From positions 1 through 16,642 of the forward strand of contig CALCIC010000978.1 in assembly GCA_937907405.1 (NCBI GenBank): DNA of 16,642 bases, written 5' to 3'. The DNA is from an uncultured Isosphaeraceae bacterium (GTDB lineage: Bacteria > Planctomycetota > Planctomycetia > Isosphaerales > Isosphaeraceae). The notes beneath the pieces were generated by a model. The model worked only from the letters and a program-made list of their open reading frames with translations. It made no database searches and was not told the origin of the DNA. Position numbers and translations under genes: made by a program. Below, one piece after another: positions 7,256-13,770 of this stretch; position 1 is the first letter of the stretch, and every line of letters begins with the position of its first letter.

Positions 7256-8395
7256 ATGACGATTTACGACGCGGCCATGGCGGTCGTCTTGATCGGCGGG
7301 ATGGCCCGAGGCGCGTGGCGGGGAATCACCTGGCAACTCGCGAGCATCGGCTCGCTGGTCCTGGGGTATCTGTTCGCCTACCCGATCTCGGCCCAGATCG
7401 CCCCCCTGCTGCCCGGCACCCCCGAGATGACTCGGGCGCTGTCGATGGCCGTCGCCTACGCGGTCGTCTCCGGCGGCGTGTTCGCCGCCGCCTGGATGGT
7501 TCGGAGCACCATCCACCGCCTCAAGTTCGACGCTTACGACCGCCACCTCGGCATGATGCTCGGCGGGCTCGAAGGCGCCGGCGTGGGAATTCTTCTGACC
7601 CTGTTGATCGTCAGCGTCTCCCCCGGCACCCGCGAACCGATCTTCGCCAGCCCCAGCGGCCGGGTCGTCGGCAGCCTGCTGAACTCGGTCGGACCGGTCT
7701 TGCCCGGCGAGGTGCGGCGCGTCCTGAAGCCGTTTTGGAACGAGCCCCAAGCGACCGTCGCCGATGCGGACCCGGCCGAAGCTCCCGAAACCCCGGCCCC
7801 GGCACTAGCCGATTCGTCGAACCTTCCGCAACCACTCAGCGAAAAGACCGTCAACGTCCCGGCGATCCCGGCACCCCAGCCGAAGCCCTCGAAGCTGATT
7901 CCGCCCGTCGCCCCCGCCGCGTCGGTCGCTCGGCTTGAGACGCACGACTCCGCCGTCCGGCCCGTCGTCGGCTCTCGTGACGCGAAGCCGGCGACTGAGG
8001 CCAGGCCGGCGGCCGAGGCTCCCGCCGGTCCTCGATCCCTGTTCGATTCGATCGTCAGCGAGGGGAAGCAGGCGGTCGAGCAGGTGGTCGTCGAGTCGCT
8101 CGACACCGATCCCGACCAGAAGGCCGCCACGTTCCGGCAGCTTGTCGACAAGGACAAGCAGCGGCTTCAGAATGCGGTTTCCGGGGTCGTCGGCGGCGTC
8201 AAGCAAGACCTGAACAAGCAGGTTCAAGGCCGGACGCAGCAAGTGCAAGGGCGCGTCGGCCGACTTCAAGAACAGGCCGTCAAGGCCCGTCAAAAGCTCG
8301 AACAAAAGATCGGCGATACGATCGATCAGACGATCGACCAGCAACTCGACAGGTTGGGCGGCCTCCAACCCGCCCCGGAGAAGACCCCTCGATGA
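7256..8395 (+). CDS. CvpA-like membrane protein with C-terminal coiled-coil tail
   Basis: This 379-residue protein begins with a CvpA-like four-helix membrane domain. The hydrophobic segments are at about 5-20, 28-45, 61-83 and 100-121, and the opening MTIYDAAMAVVLIGG with RGAWRG is typical of the family. CvpA proteins are inner-membrane proteins linked to colicin V production and envelope homeostasis; their activity is unsettled. The family is usually under 200 residues. Here a Pro/Ala-rich linker (about 165-265) and a charged helical tail are added. The tail (about 270-375) is rich in Gln, Lys and Asp, with tandem QVQGR and TIDQ units that suggest an amphipathic or coiled-coil helix. The start is set by AAGGAGG at 7242. 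Its stop overlaps the next start as ATGA, so it is probably co-translated with the S4 protein. Confidence 0.75.
   Translation: MTIYDAAMAVVLIGGMARGAWRGITWQLASIGSLVLGYLFAYPISAQIAPLLPGTPEMTRALSMAVAYAVVSGGVFAAAWMVRSTIHRLKFDAYDRHLGMMLGGLEGAGVGILLTLLIVSVSPGTREPIFASPSGRVVGSLLNSVGPVLPGEVRRVLKPFWNEPQATVADADPAEAPETPAPALADSSNLPQPLSEKTVNVPAIPAPQPKPSKLIPPVAPAASVARLETHDSAVRPVVGSRDAKPATEARPAAEAPAGPRSLFDSIVSEGKQAVEQVVVESLDTDPDQKAATFRQLVDKDKQRLQNAVSGVVGGVKQDLNKQVQGRTQQVQGRVGRLQEQAVKARQKLEQKIGDTIDQTIDQQLDRLGGLQPAPEKTPR
8318..8341 (+). repeat. 12-base tandem repeat in the 3' end of the CvpA-like gene
   Basis: ACGATCGATCAG is followed directly by ACGATCGACCAG, with one mismatch. It encodes the repeated Thr-Ile-Asp-Gln units of the helical tail. 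Confidence 0.6.
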
Positions 8396-8622
8396 GCGAC
8401 GAGGAACAGGACGAGGTCCAACTGGAAGTCGGCGACCGCCCCATCAACCTGATTCAGGTGCTGAAGCTGGCGGGATGCGTCCTCAGCGGCGGCGAGGCCA
8501 AGAACCTCGTCGCCGAGGGGATCGTCCGGGTCAACGGCGAACAAGAGCTTCGCAAGCGCCGGCAGATGGCCCGGGGCGACGTCGTCGAGATCGAGCACGG
8601 GCCGACGATCACTCTGGTCTGA
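8392..8622 (+). CDS. Small S4-domain RNA-binding protein (YbcJ/YaaA type)
   Basis: This 76-residue protein is nearly all a single S4 domain, the RNA-binding fold of ribosomal protein S4 and pseudouridine synthases. The motif run INLIQVLKLAGCVLSGGEAK, then AEGIVRVNGE and GDVVEIE near the end, closely follows the small stand-alone S4 proteins YbcJ of E. coli and YaaA of B. subtilis. These are thought to bind structured RNA, possibly during ribosome assembly. Length is normal for the group. The ATG at 8392 overlaps the stop of the CvpA-like gene as ATGA, which implies translational coupling. Pairing with a membrane protein does not itself suggest a shared role. The S4 assignment is firm; the RNA target is unknown. 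Confidence 0.9.
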   Translation: MSDEEQDEVQLEVGDRPINLIQVLKLAGCVLSGGEAKNLVAEGIVRVNGEQELRKRRQMARGDVVEIEHGPTITLV

Positions 8623-8643
8623 ATCGCGGCGCCCGGCGGCGTC

Positions 8644-8659
8644 GTTACAGACTGTTACA
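8644..8659. repeat. Short GTTACA direct repeat
   Basis: GTTACA occurs twice at a ten-base period (8644-8649 and 8654-8659), with ACAG-A-CTGT as a small inverted repeat across the spacer. It lies in the convergent gap 8623-8719, where no clear terminator is visible. It may be chance. Confidence 0.25.
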
Positions 8660-8719
8660 TCGAGCTCCGGACGACGCGACTAGAATTGGCTCGGTTGGGA
8701 CGGGGGCTTGATTCGCGGA

Positions 8720-8938
8720 TCAGGCGGGCCTGTCGTCGCTCGCCTTGGAGCACGCGAGGTCGGCGATCGATTTGACCCCCTCGGGGAGCTCGGCTTCCTC
8801 GTAGAGCATGTTGGGGACGTCGTCGTTGATGGCGTATCGCAGGCCGCAGCGGGTGCAGACCAGTGTATCGCCCTCCAGCCGCAGCGGGGCGCGGCCGAGC
8901 GGGCAGACCAGGAGGGCCAGCAGTTCTTCTTTGATCAT
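8720..8938 (-). CDS. Trm112 family zinc-ribbon-like protein
   Basis: This is a 72-residue homologue of the Trm112/YcaR family. Eukaryotic and archaeal Trm112 activates several methyltransferases; small bacterial members are mostly uncharacterised. The pattern matches the family: a helix MIKEELLALLVCP, then PLRLEGDTLVCTRCGLRYAINDDVPNML in outline, ending in the typical D-(G/D)-(I/V)-P-x-(M/L)-L element. Cysteines are at 12, 28 and 31. The fourth expected metal ligand, in the usual CPxC, is replaced (CPLG), so zinc binding may be incomplete. I chose the ATG at 8938, which matches family length and has AAGGA upstream. A start at 9010 would add 24 residues of unlikely sequence. It may be transcribed alone, or with the peptidase gene 130 bases upstream. 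Confidence 0.85.
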   Translation of the reverse strand: MIKEELLALLVCPLGRAPLRLEGDTLVCTRCGLRYAINDDVPNMLYEEAELPEGVKSIADLACSKASDDRPA

Positions 8939-9022
8939 CGTCGAGCGTCCTTCTTCGACTCCGGCCGATCTTCGCGGCGCGAGCCCGCGCCACAACGTCG
9001 TTGGGCCCATTATGTCGATTCC

Positions 9023-9059
9023 GCCCCGATCCTAGAAGACGGATCTCGGCCGGCGGGGC
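9023..9059 (-). terminator. Weak nested hairpin after the metallopeptidase gene
   Basis: GCCCCG (9023-9028) pairs with CGGGGC (9054-9059), and inside it GATCC (9028-9032) pairs with GGATC (9041-9045). It lies just beyond the peptidase stop codon in transcription order. No T-tract follows, so intrinsic termination is uncertain. Confidence 0.25.
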
Positions 9060-9068
9060 CCTCGCCCG

Positions 9069-10259
9069 TCAACGATTCGCCCTGCCGTCGCGGTCCCGGG
9101 CCTGGCGGAGGATCGACTTCCGCGCCTCGTCCAGCCGCGCGGGCCAGGCGAATCTCGGCGCCTTGCCCGGGTCGTAGCCGGCGAGATGGCCGTTCAGCCG
9201 GGTCGCGGGCTTGGTGTACACCAGCACGGTGTCGCCGAAGACTTCCCGGCAGAGCGCGGCGAGACCGGGGTCGTACTCCAGAAGTTCGGCCCTGGTGTTG
9301 ACGTGGTTGTGGTCGTGGTCGTTCTCGCGGTTGTCGTCGAACCACGACTGGACCCCTTCGGCGAAGTATTCGTGATAATCGACGGACGCGTATTTCCCCT
9401 TCCACAGGCCCTGGTCCATCGCCCTGGCGTACGTCTTCCTCAGCCGCGGCTCGAAGGTCGGGTCGACGTTCACCATTCCGCGCAGGTGGATGTTGTGTGC
9501 GAATTCGTGAATGAGTATGTTTTCCGTCGAGTAAGGATCGCCTTCGAACCCCAGCAGGTTTTCCTCGGCGCAGGTGCAGTAGGGGTCGCTCCGGCTGCCT
9601 CCCAGGCCCCTGGCCCGAGCGTCCCAGTAGCTTTTGGCGTCCACGCCGCTCGTCTTCCTCGATTTCGGATCGCCGAGCCTCTCGAACTCCGGCAGGTCGG
9701 TCGTGAACTCGTCGTGCGCCATGATGCAGAGTCGCGAGCCGCTCTGAATCATCGCCTTGCGGACGTCGGGGCGCTCCGCCAGCATCGAGTTCACGAGGAA
9801 CGCCGCTTCCTTCAGGGCGTAATCGTCGACACGGCCCGACGCCACGATCGGATAGCCCCGGGCGCTGATGAATTTGGTGTAGAACGGCGGCGCGACGCCC
9901 GAGGGGGGCGGCCCGACCCGCCCCTCGACGACCTCGACCGACTCGGTTCGGATCGACGGTTGGAACCGAAACGCCTGCACGGGGAGCGTCGCCGTGACTT
10001 GAACCTCCGCGCCGTCGCCTTCCCCCACGATCGCGAACCGGTGGCCGATCGTGGTCCCGATCGATCGTGAATCGCCGGCCGCCGCGGTCCCGTTCGACAC
10101 CCGCTCCGAGTCCGACTTCAGCCAGAAGATCTCGATCGGCTTCGAGTCGCCGTTGATGATCTGAAGCATGGGACGGTCGTCCGCCGCAGCGACGCCGACG
10201 CAACCGAGCACCACCGTAAGCAACTCCAAAGGCCGGACGACGCTCCAGGGTGTTTTCAC
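9069..10259 (-). CDS. Secreted HExxH metallopeptidase with N-terminal VHL-beta-like domain
   Basis: With the GTG at 10259 this is 396 residues. A Sec signal covers about 1-26 (basic start, LELLTVVLGCVGVAAA, cut before DD). Residues 31-79 resemble the beta domain of the von Hippel-Lindau protein: IFWLKSDSER, then G at 62, R at 65, I at 67 and IGHRF at 71-75. The catalytic half has HEFAH at 251-255 (two zinc His, catalytic Glu) and DYHEYFAEGVQSWFD at about 294-308, whose first or second Glu would be the third zinc ligand. That second motif resembles the EFFAEAF element of anthrax lethal factor, so this is a gluzincin-like peptidase. A C-x-C pair is at 228-230. Substrate unknown. The GTG gives a normal signal peptide; an ATG at 10337 would put 26 extra residues before it. 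Neither start has a good ribosome binding site. Confidence 0.85.
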   Translation of the reverse strand: MKTPWSVVRPLELLTVVLGCVGVAAADDRPMLQIINGDSKPIEIFWLKSDSERVSNGTAAAGDSRSIGTTIGHRFAIVGEGDGAEVQVTATLPVQAFRFQPSIRTESVEVVEGRVGPPPSGVAPPFYTKFISARGYPIVASGRVDDYALKEAAFLVNSMLAERPDVRKAMIQSGSRLCIMAHDEFTTDLPEFERLGDPKSRKTSGVDAKSYWDARARGLGGSRSDPYCTCAEENLLGFEGDPYSTENILIHEFAHNIHLRGMVNVDPTFEPRLRKTYARAMDQGLWKGKYASVDYHEYFAEGVQSWFDDNRENDHDHNHVNTRAELLEYDPGLAALCREVFGDTVLVYTKPATRLNGHLAGYDPGKAPRFAWPARLDEARKSILRQARDRDGRANR

Positions 10260-10468
10260 GGCGGGGATCTCGGCAAGAAGGAGGGACGGCGGTTCGGCCT
10301 GACTGCATCGAGTCGCTGCGCGGTTCCAGATTACCATGCTTTGGATTCAGGCGGAAACCGTTCACCGACCATGCGTTCGGGATGCTAGGGAGGGCGGACC
10401 GAAGGAGGATCGCTTGGCGTTCTCCCCTTTCGTCAAAGGCCAAGGGCGGTCATAATTCGACTTGAAAA

Positions 10469-10494
10469 GGGAGAGGGCCGCCTCGGCCTCTCCC
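10469..10494 (-). terminator. Strong hairpin with T-tract on the minus strand
   Basis: GGGAGAGG (10469-10476) pairs perfectly with CCTCTCCC (10487-10494). Two further C-G pairs across a one-base bulge leave a five-base loop. Read on the minus strand the stem is followed by CTTTTCAAG, so it has the form of an intrinsic terminator for leftward transcription. On the plus strand no T-tract follows and it would sit in the ricT leader. No leftward gene ends here. Confidence 0.5.
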
Positions 10495-10526
10495 GGACCA
10501 TTTCCTTGATTCATTGAACGAGCGCG

Positions 10527-11405
10527 ATGGGTTACGTCGTAAGGTACGGCCGGATGCGGCTGCTGGGCGAGTGCAAGGGCTCGCCCGGCGAGGACTTCGC
10601 GCGCGGGCAGCGGGTGGTGATCCGCAGCGACCGGGGGCTCGAGCTCGGCGAGGTCCTTTGCCCCGCGACCCCTCGCACGTCTCAATTACTGGAAGGGAAG
10701 GAGGCGCGGGAGATCCTCCGCGTGGCCGCCGAGTCCGACCTCAAACAGCACGAGGATCTTCCCTCGCTGGAAAAGTCGGCGTTCGCCACCTGCCGCGAGC
10801 TGATCGCCGGCCGCCGGATGCAGATGGAACTGGTGGACGTCGAGATCCTCCTGGGCCGCGAGCGGGCGATCTTCTACTACCTGGCCGAGAAGCGGGTCGA
10901 TTTCCGCGACCTGGTCAAGGACCTGGCGCGCGCCCTGCGGACCCGGATCGAGATGCGCCAGATCGGGGTCCGCGACGAGGCCAAGCTGCTGGCCGACTAC
11001 GGCGACTGCGGCAAGCCGGTCTGCTGCAACACGCACCTGACCGAGATGCCGCCGGTCTCCATGAAGATGGCCAAGCTCCAGAAGACGACCCTCGACCCGG
11101 CCAAGATCTCGGGCCGTTGCGGCCGGCTCAAGTGCTGCCTCCGCTACGAGTACGACACGTATCGCGAACTCGAAAAAGAGCTGCCGCCGGTCGGCGCCCG
11201 GGTCGGCACCGCCAAGGGGCGAGGCCGGATTCTGGCCCAGGACGTCGTGGCCCAGAAACTCGTCGTCGAATACGACGACGGCCGGCGGATCATCGTCGGC
11301 CGCGACGACGTCCTGGACGTCGAGCCCACCCGAGGCCGCCCTCCTCGACCGCCCTCGAACGTCAACGGCGACGGCGATTCGGGCTCGTCGTCGGGTGATG
11401 ATTAA
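10527..11405 (+). CDS. ricT: PSP1 domain protein RicT (YaaT family)
   Basis: This 292-residue protein belongs to the PSP1/YaaT family. In Bacillus subtilis RicT (YaaT) works with RicA and RicF in an iron-sulphur complex that aids RNase Y-dependent mRNA processing. The N-terminus MGYVVRYGRMRLLGE and the PSP1 core (about 60-148) fit. The diagnostic cysteine region follows: DCGKPVCC at 160-167 and SGRCGRLKCCLRYE at about 195-208, giving six cysteines (161, 166, 167, 198, 203, 204) like those of RicT. The C-terminal about 25 residues are a Pro/Ser/Gly/Asp tail that is probably disordered. The ATG at 10527 matches the family start although its ribosome binding site is weak. The Minf_1886 gene follows after 15 bases, so they probably share a transcript. 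No RicA or RicF homologue is in the window. Confidence 0.93.
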   Translation: MGYVVRYGRMRLLGECKGSPGEDFARGQRVVIRSDRGLELGEVLCPATPRTSQLLEGKEAREILRVAAESDLKQHEDLPSLEKSAFATCRELIAGRRMQMELVDVEILLGRERAIFYYLAEKRVDFRDLVKDLARALRTRIEMRQIGVRDEAKLLADYGDCGKPVCCNTHLTEMPPVSMKMAKLQKTTLDPAKISGRCGRLKCCLRYEYDTYRELEKELPPVGARVGTAKGRGRILAQDVVAQKLVVEYDDGRRIIVGRDDVLDVEPTRGRPPRPPSNVNGDGDSGSSSGDD

Positions 11406-11408
11406 TTC

Positions 11409-11414
11409 AAGGTG
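11409..11414 (+). promoter_or_regulatory. Ribosome binding site of the Minf_1886 gene
   Basis: AAGGTG lies six bases before the ATG at 11421. It supports that codon over the in-frame GTG at 11412, which is part of the site itself. Confidence 0.55.
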
Positions 11415-11420
11415 TCTGAT

Positions 11421-11885
11421 ATGAGTAGTTATCGCGACGAGTTGGGACGGGTCATCGCCATGGACCCGCGCTACTCGCTTGAAGCCTACGCGTTCGTGCT
11501 CGAATCGCTCCACCTGGCGCGCAACCGCAAGCTCCGCCAGGCGAAGAAGGCCGAACGGGCGCGGGGCCCGCGACCGCGCCGAGGGCGTTCGACCCTCAAG
11601 GGCAAGGCCGACCCTTCAGGGCACGTCACGGGCAGGCAGGTCTGCCACGCGGCCCGGCGGTTGGCCCTCCGCCAGTTCGGCTTGATGGCGGTGCCGGTGC
11701 TCGAACAATGGGGCCTTCGCACGACGTCCGACATCGGCGAGATCGTCTTCAACCTGATCGCCTCGGGCGACCTCGACAAGACGTCCGACGATCGCCGATC
11801 CGACTTCGACGACGTCTTCGACTTCGCAACCGCCCTCGGCCCCAACCTGTCAGAGCCGGATTCCGCTTCGGGAGCCGACGATTGA
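11421..11885 (+). CDS. Minf_1886 family protein, function unknown
   Basis: This 154-residue protein matches the Minf_1886 family of planctomycetes and Verrucomicrobia. The recognisable elements are a helix with DPRYSLEAYAFVLESL (about 14-29), HVTGRQVCHAARRLALRQFGLMA (about 67-89), VLEQWGLRTTSDIGEIVFNLI, then the acidic DFDDVFDF block near 128-135. No catalytic motif is evident and no function is established. Between the first two conserved blocks lies a strongly basic insert (about 34-62) rich in Arg and Lys that could contact nucleic acid; this is inference. It follows ricT after 15 bases with its own ribosome binding site, so it is probably in the same operon. The start could also be the GTG at 11412, three codons earlier. 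Confidence 0.85.
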   Translation: MSSYRDELGRVIAMDPRYSLEAYAFVLESLHLARNRKLRQAKKAERARGPRPRRGRSTLKGKADPSGHVTGRQVCHAARRLALRQFGLMAVPVLEQWGLRTTSDIGEIVFNLIASGDLDKTSDDRRSDFDDVFDFATALGPNLSEPDSASGADD

Positions 11886-11902
11886 GACGCATGGAGGATC
11901 AC

Positions 11903-12082
11903 ATGGAGAATGAGAACCTGAGTCGCGATCGCAAGCGGTTCGCCGCGGCGCTGGGCCTGTTCCTGGCCTGGGTCGCGGCCTTGATCGGGCTCGGCGTCGC
12001 GTCGGGCTACCGGCCGATGGATCGCGCGGGGGCCGTTCCGGCGTCGATGTCGACGCAAGAGCCCCCCGCCGAGCCCGAGTGA
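11903..12082 (+). CDS. Small single-pass membrane protein
   Basis: This 59-residue protein has a charged N-terminus (ENENLSRDRKR), one strong hydrophobic segment of about 20 residues (FAAALGLFLAWVAALIGLGVASG, about 14-36) and a short Pro/Glu-rich tail. I do not recognise a family. The ATG at 11903 has GGAGG at 11893-11897, five bases upstream. An alternative ATG at 11891 overlaps that site and would add four residues. It begins 17 bases after the Minf_1886 stop and is likely the last gene of the ricT transcript. Its stop is only 18 bases from the stop of the facing arabinofuranosidase gene, leaving little room for a terminator. Confidence 0.65.
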   Translation: MENENLSRDRKRFAAALGLFLAWVAALIGLGVASGYRPMDRAGAVPASMSTQEPPAEPE

Positions 12083-12100
12083 TCGTCCGCGCCGTCGACG

Positions 12101-13690
12101 TCACGATTCGAGCGTCACGTCGAATCGCGTGATCGACGCCGGCGCGAGGGTCGGTCGCAGCGCGCCGCCGGTCGGTTTCACGTCGGTCGTCCTGGGGACC
12201 AGCGTGAGCGGTTCGGCGAACGTGTTGTGCGCGTTCAGCCGCTCGTGCGAAAGGACCGTCTGACGGACCGAGGCCGCCCCGCCCCCCTTCAGGTTGAGTG
12301 CGATCTCGAGGGGCTCGGTCGGGTGCGTGTGGACGAGGGTGATCGTCAGCGCGCGGTCCCCCGATCGCGAGGCCGAGCCCGCGACCCGGAACAGCCGCTG
12401 TTCCTTGCCGCCCGCCTTGAACGCCGTATCACCGGCCTGGGCGTCGATCCGAACGGCCTTGCCGCCGTGGTGGGCCTTGTACATCTCGAAGACGTAGAAG
12501 TTGGGCGTCGCGACGAACTGGTCGCCGTCGGCCAGGAACAGCGAGTGGATGTTGTTGACGAGCTGCGCGACGTTCGCCATGTCGACCTTGTCGGCGTGTC
12601 GGTTGAACGTGTCGAGCGTCAGGGCCGCGACCAGGGCGTCGCGAAGGCAGCCCATCTGCTCGAACAGGTGCCGGGGGTTGATCTCGGTCCCCTTCGGGTG
12701 CCAGGCGCCCCACTCGTCGACGATCAGCTTGATCTTGCGATCGGGATCGAACTCGCCCAGCACCCGCCATTGATCGCCGATCAGCGTCTCCATCTGGTTC
12801 GCCTTGTGGAGCATCTCATACCACTGGTCGCGGCTGAACTCCAGGGCGTGGCCGGTCGTGCCGCAGTAGTAGTGCGGCGCCCAGCCCTGGATCGGGGCGC
12901 GGGCGCCGTCGGCCCACTTGGTGAAGAACCGGCGCGTCCAGTCGAGGTCGTTGCTGTTCGGCCCGGCGGCGATCAGGTAGGGTTTCACGCCGTAATTCGG
13001 CACCCATTCCGTGAACCGGCGGTACTCGCGGCAATAGTCCTCGGGCGTGAATTTGCCGCCGCATCCCCAGCTCTCGTTGCCCACGCCCCAATACCGGACG
13101 CCGAGAGGGTCACGATCTCCGTTGGCCACGCGCTCGTCGGCCAGTGTGGTCTCGCCCGCCGGCGCGTTGGAGTATTCGACCCAGTGTTGAAACTCCTCCG
13201 GCGAGCCCGATCCCACATTGGCGGCGAGATACGGCTGGGTCTTGGTGAGCCGGCAGAACCGGATGAACTCGTGGGTGCCGAAGCTGTTGGGCTCGGTCGC
13301 CTCGCTCCAGCGTCCGAACCGCCGGGGCCGCTTCGCCGCCGGGCCGATCCCATCGCGCCAATGGTAGTTGTCGGCGAAGCAGCCGCCCGGCCAGCGGATC
13401 ACGACCTCGCCGATCCGCTTGACGTGGTCGATCAGCTTCTTGCGGATTCCGCCGACGTTCTCGATCTTGGAGTCCGGGCCCACCCAGATTCCGTCGTAGA
13501 TCACGCCGCCGATATGCTCGGTGAACTGGCCGTAGACCTCCGGGCGGATCACGCCGATCGGCTCGTCGAGCAGCACGTCGATCGCCGCGTCGTCGGCCGA
13601 CCCGCCCCGCGCGCCCAGGCCCATGCCGATCAACCCCGCGCCGGCCGCCGACGCGCCCGCGGCTCGTTCCAGGAAGGTTCGACGATTCAT
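12101..13690 (-). CDS. GH51 alpha-L-arabinofuranosidase, Tat-exported
   Basis: This 529-residue glycoside hydrolase family 51 enzyme removes terminal alpha-L-arabinofuranosyl groups from arabinan, arabinoxylan or their oligosaccharides. The family-defining elements are present: EVYGQFTEHIGGVIYDGIW (about 51-69), RWPGGCFADNYHW (about 99-111), the acid/base Glu in WGVGNESWG (E206) and the nucleophile in LIVDEWGAWH (E326). The all-beta arabinofuranosidase C-terminal domain covers about 340-529, with NVAQLVNNIHSLFL. The N-terminus MNRRTFLERAAG followed by an Ala/Gly-rich hydrophobic stretch is a twin-arginine signal, whereas many bacterial GH51 enzymes are cytoplasmic. The ATG at 13690 starts that signal; the frame stays open much further upstream but overlaps the MFS gene there. 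It lies 80 bases after the MFS gene and is probably co-transcribed. Confidence 0.95.
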   Translation of the reverse strand: MNRRTFLERAAGASAAGAGLIGMGLGARGGSADDAAIDVLLDEPIGVIRPEVYGQFTEHIGGVIYDGIWVGPDSKIENVGGIRKKLIDHVKRIGEVVIRWPGGCFADNYHWRDGIGPAAKRPRRFGRWSEATEPNSFGTHEFIRFCRLTKTQPYLAANVGSGSPEEFQHWVEYSNAPAGETTLADERVANGDRDPLGVRYWGVGNESWGCGGKFTPEDYCREYRRFTEWVPNYGVKPYLIAAGPNSNDLDWTRRFFTKWADGARAPIQGWAPHYYCGTTGHALEFSRDQWYEMLHKANQMETLIGDQWRVLGEFDPDRKIKLIVDEWGAWHPKGTEINPRHLFEQMGCLRDALVAALTLDTFNRHADKVDMANVAQLVNNIHSLFLADGDQFVATPNFYVFEMYKAHHGGKAVRIDAQAGDTAFKAGGKEQRLFRVAGSASRSGDRALTITLVHTHPTEPLEIALNLKGGGAASVRQTVLSHERLNAHNTFAEPLTLVPRTTDVKPTGGALRPTLAPASITRFDVTLES

Positions 13691-13770
13691 CAGCAGGCTC
13701 GTATTGGTTCGATCGTGGTCGTGGCGACGCTGGAACCAGTGTAAGCCCCCGACGGCCGCGAACCAAGGCG

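Noticed and set aside
9010..10443. 477-codon minus-strand frame overlapping the metallopeptidase
   Set aside because: Its product is dominated by Arg, Gly and Pro and lacks motifs, while the competing frame has a signal peptide and HExxH.
12227..13744. 505-codon plus-strand frame opposite the GH51 gene
   Set aside because: Antisense shadow of a gene with both catalytic glutamates in place; no motif of its own.
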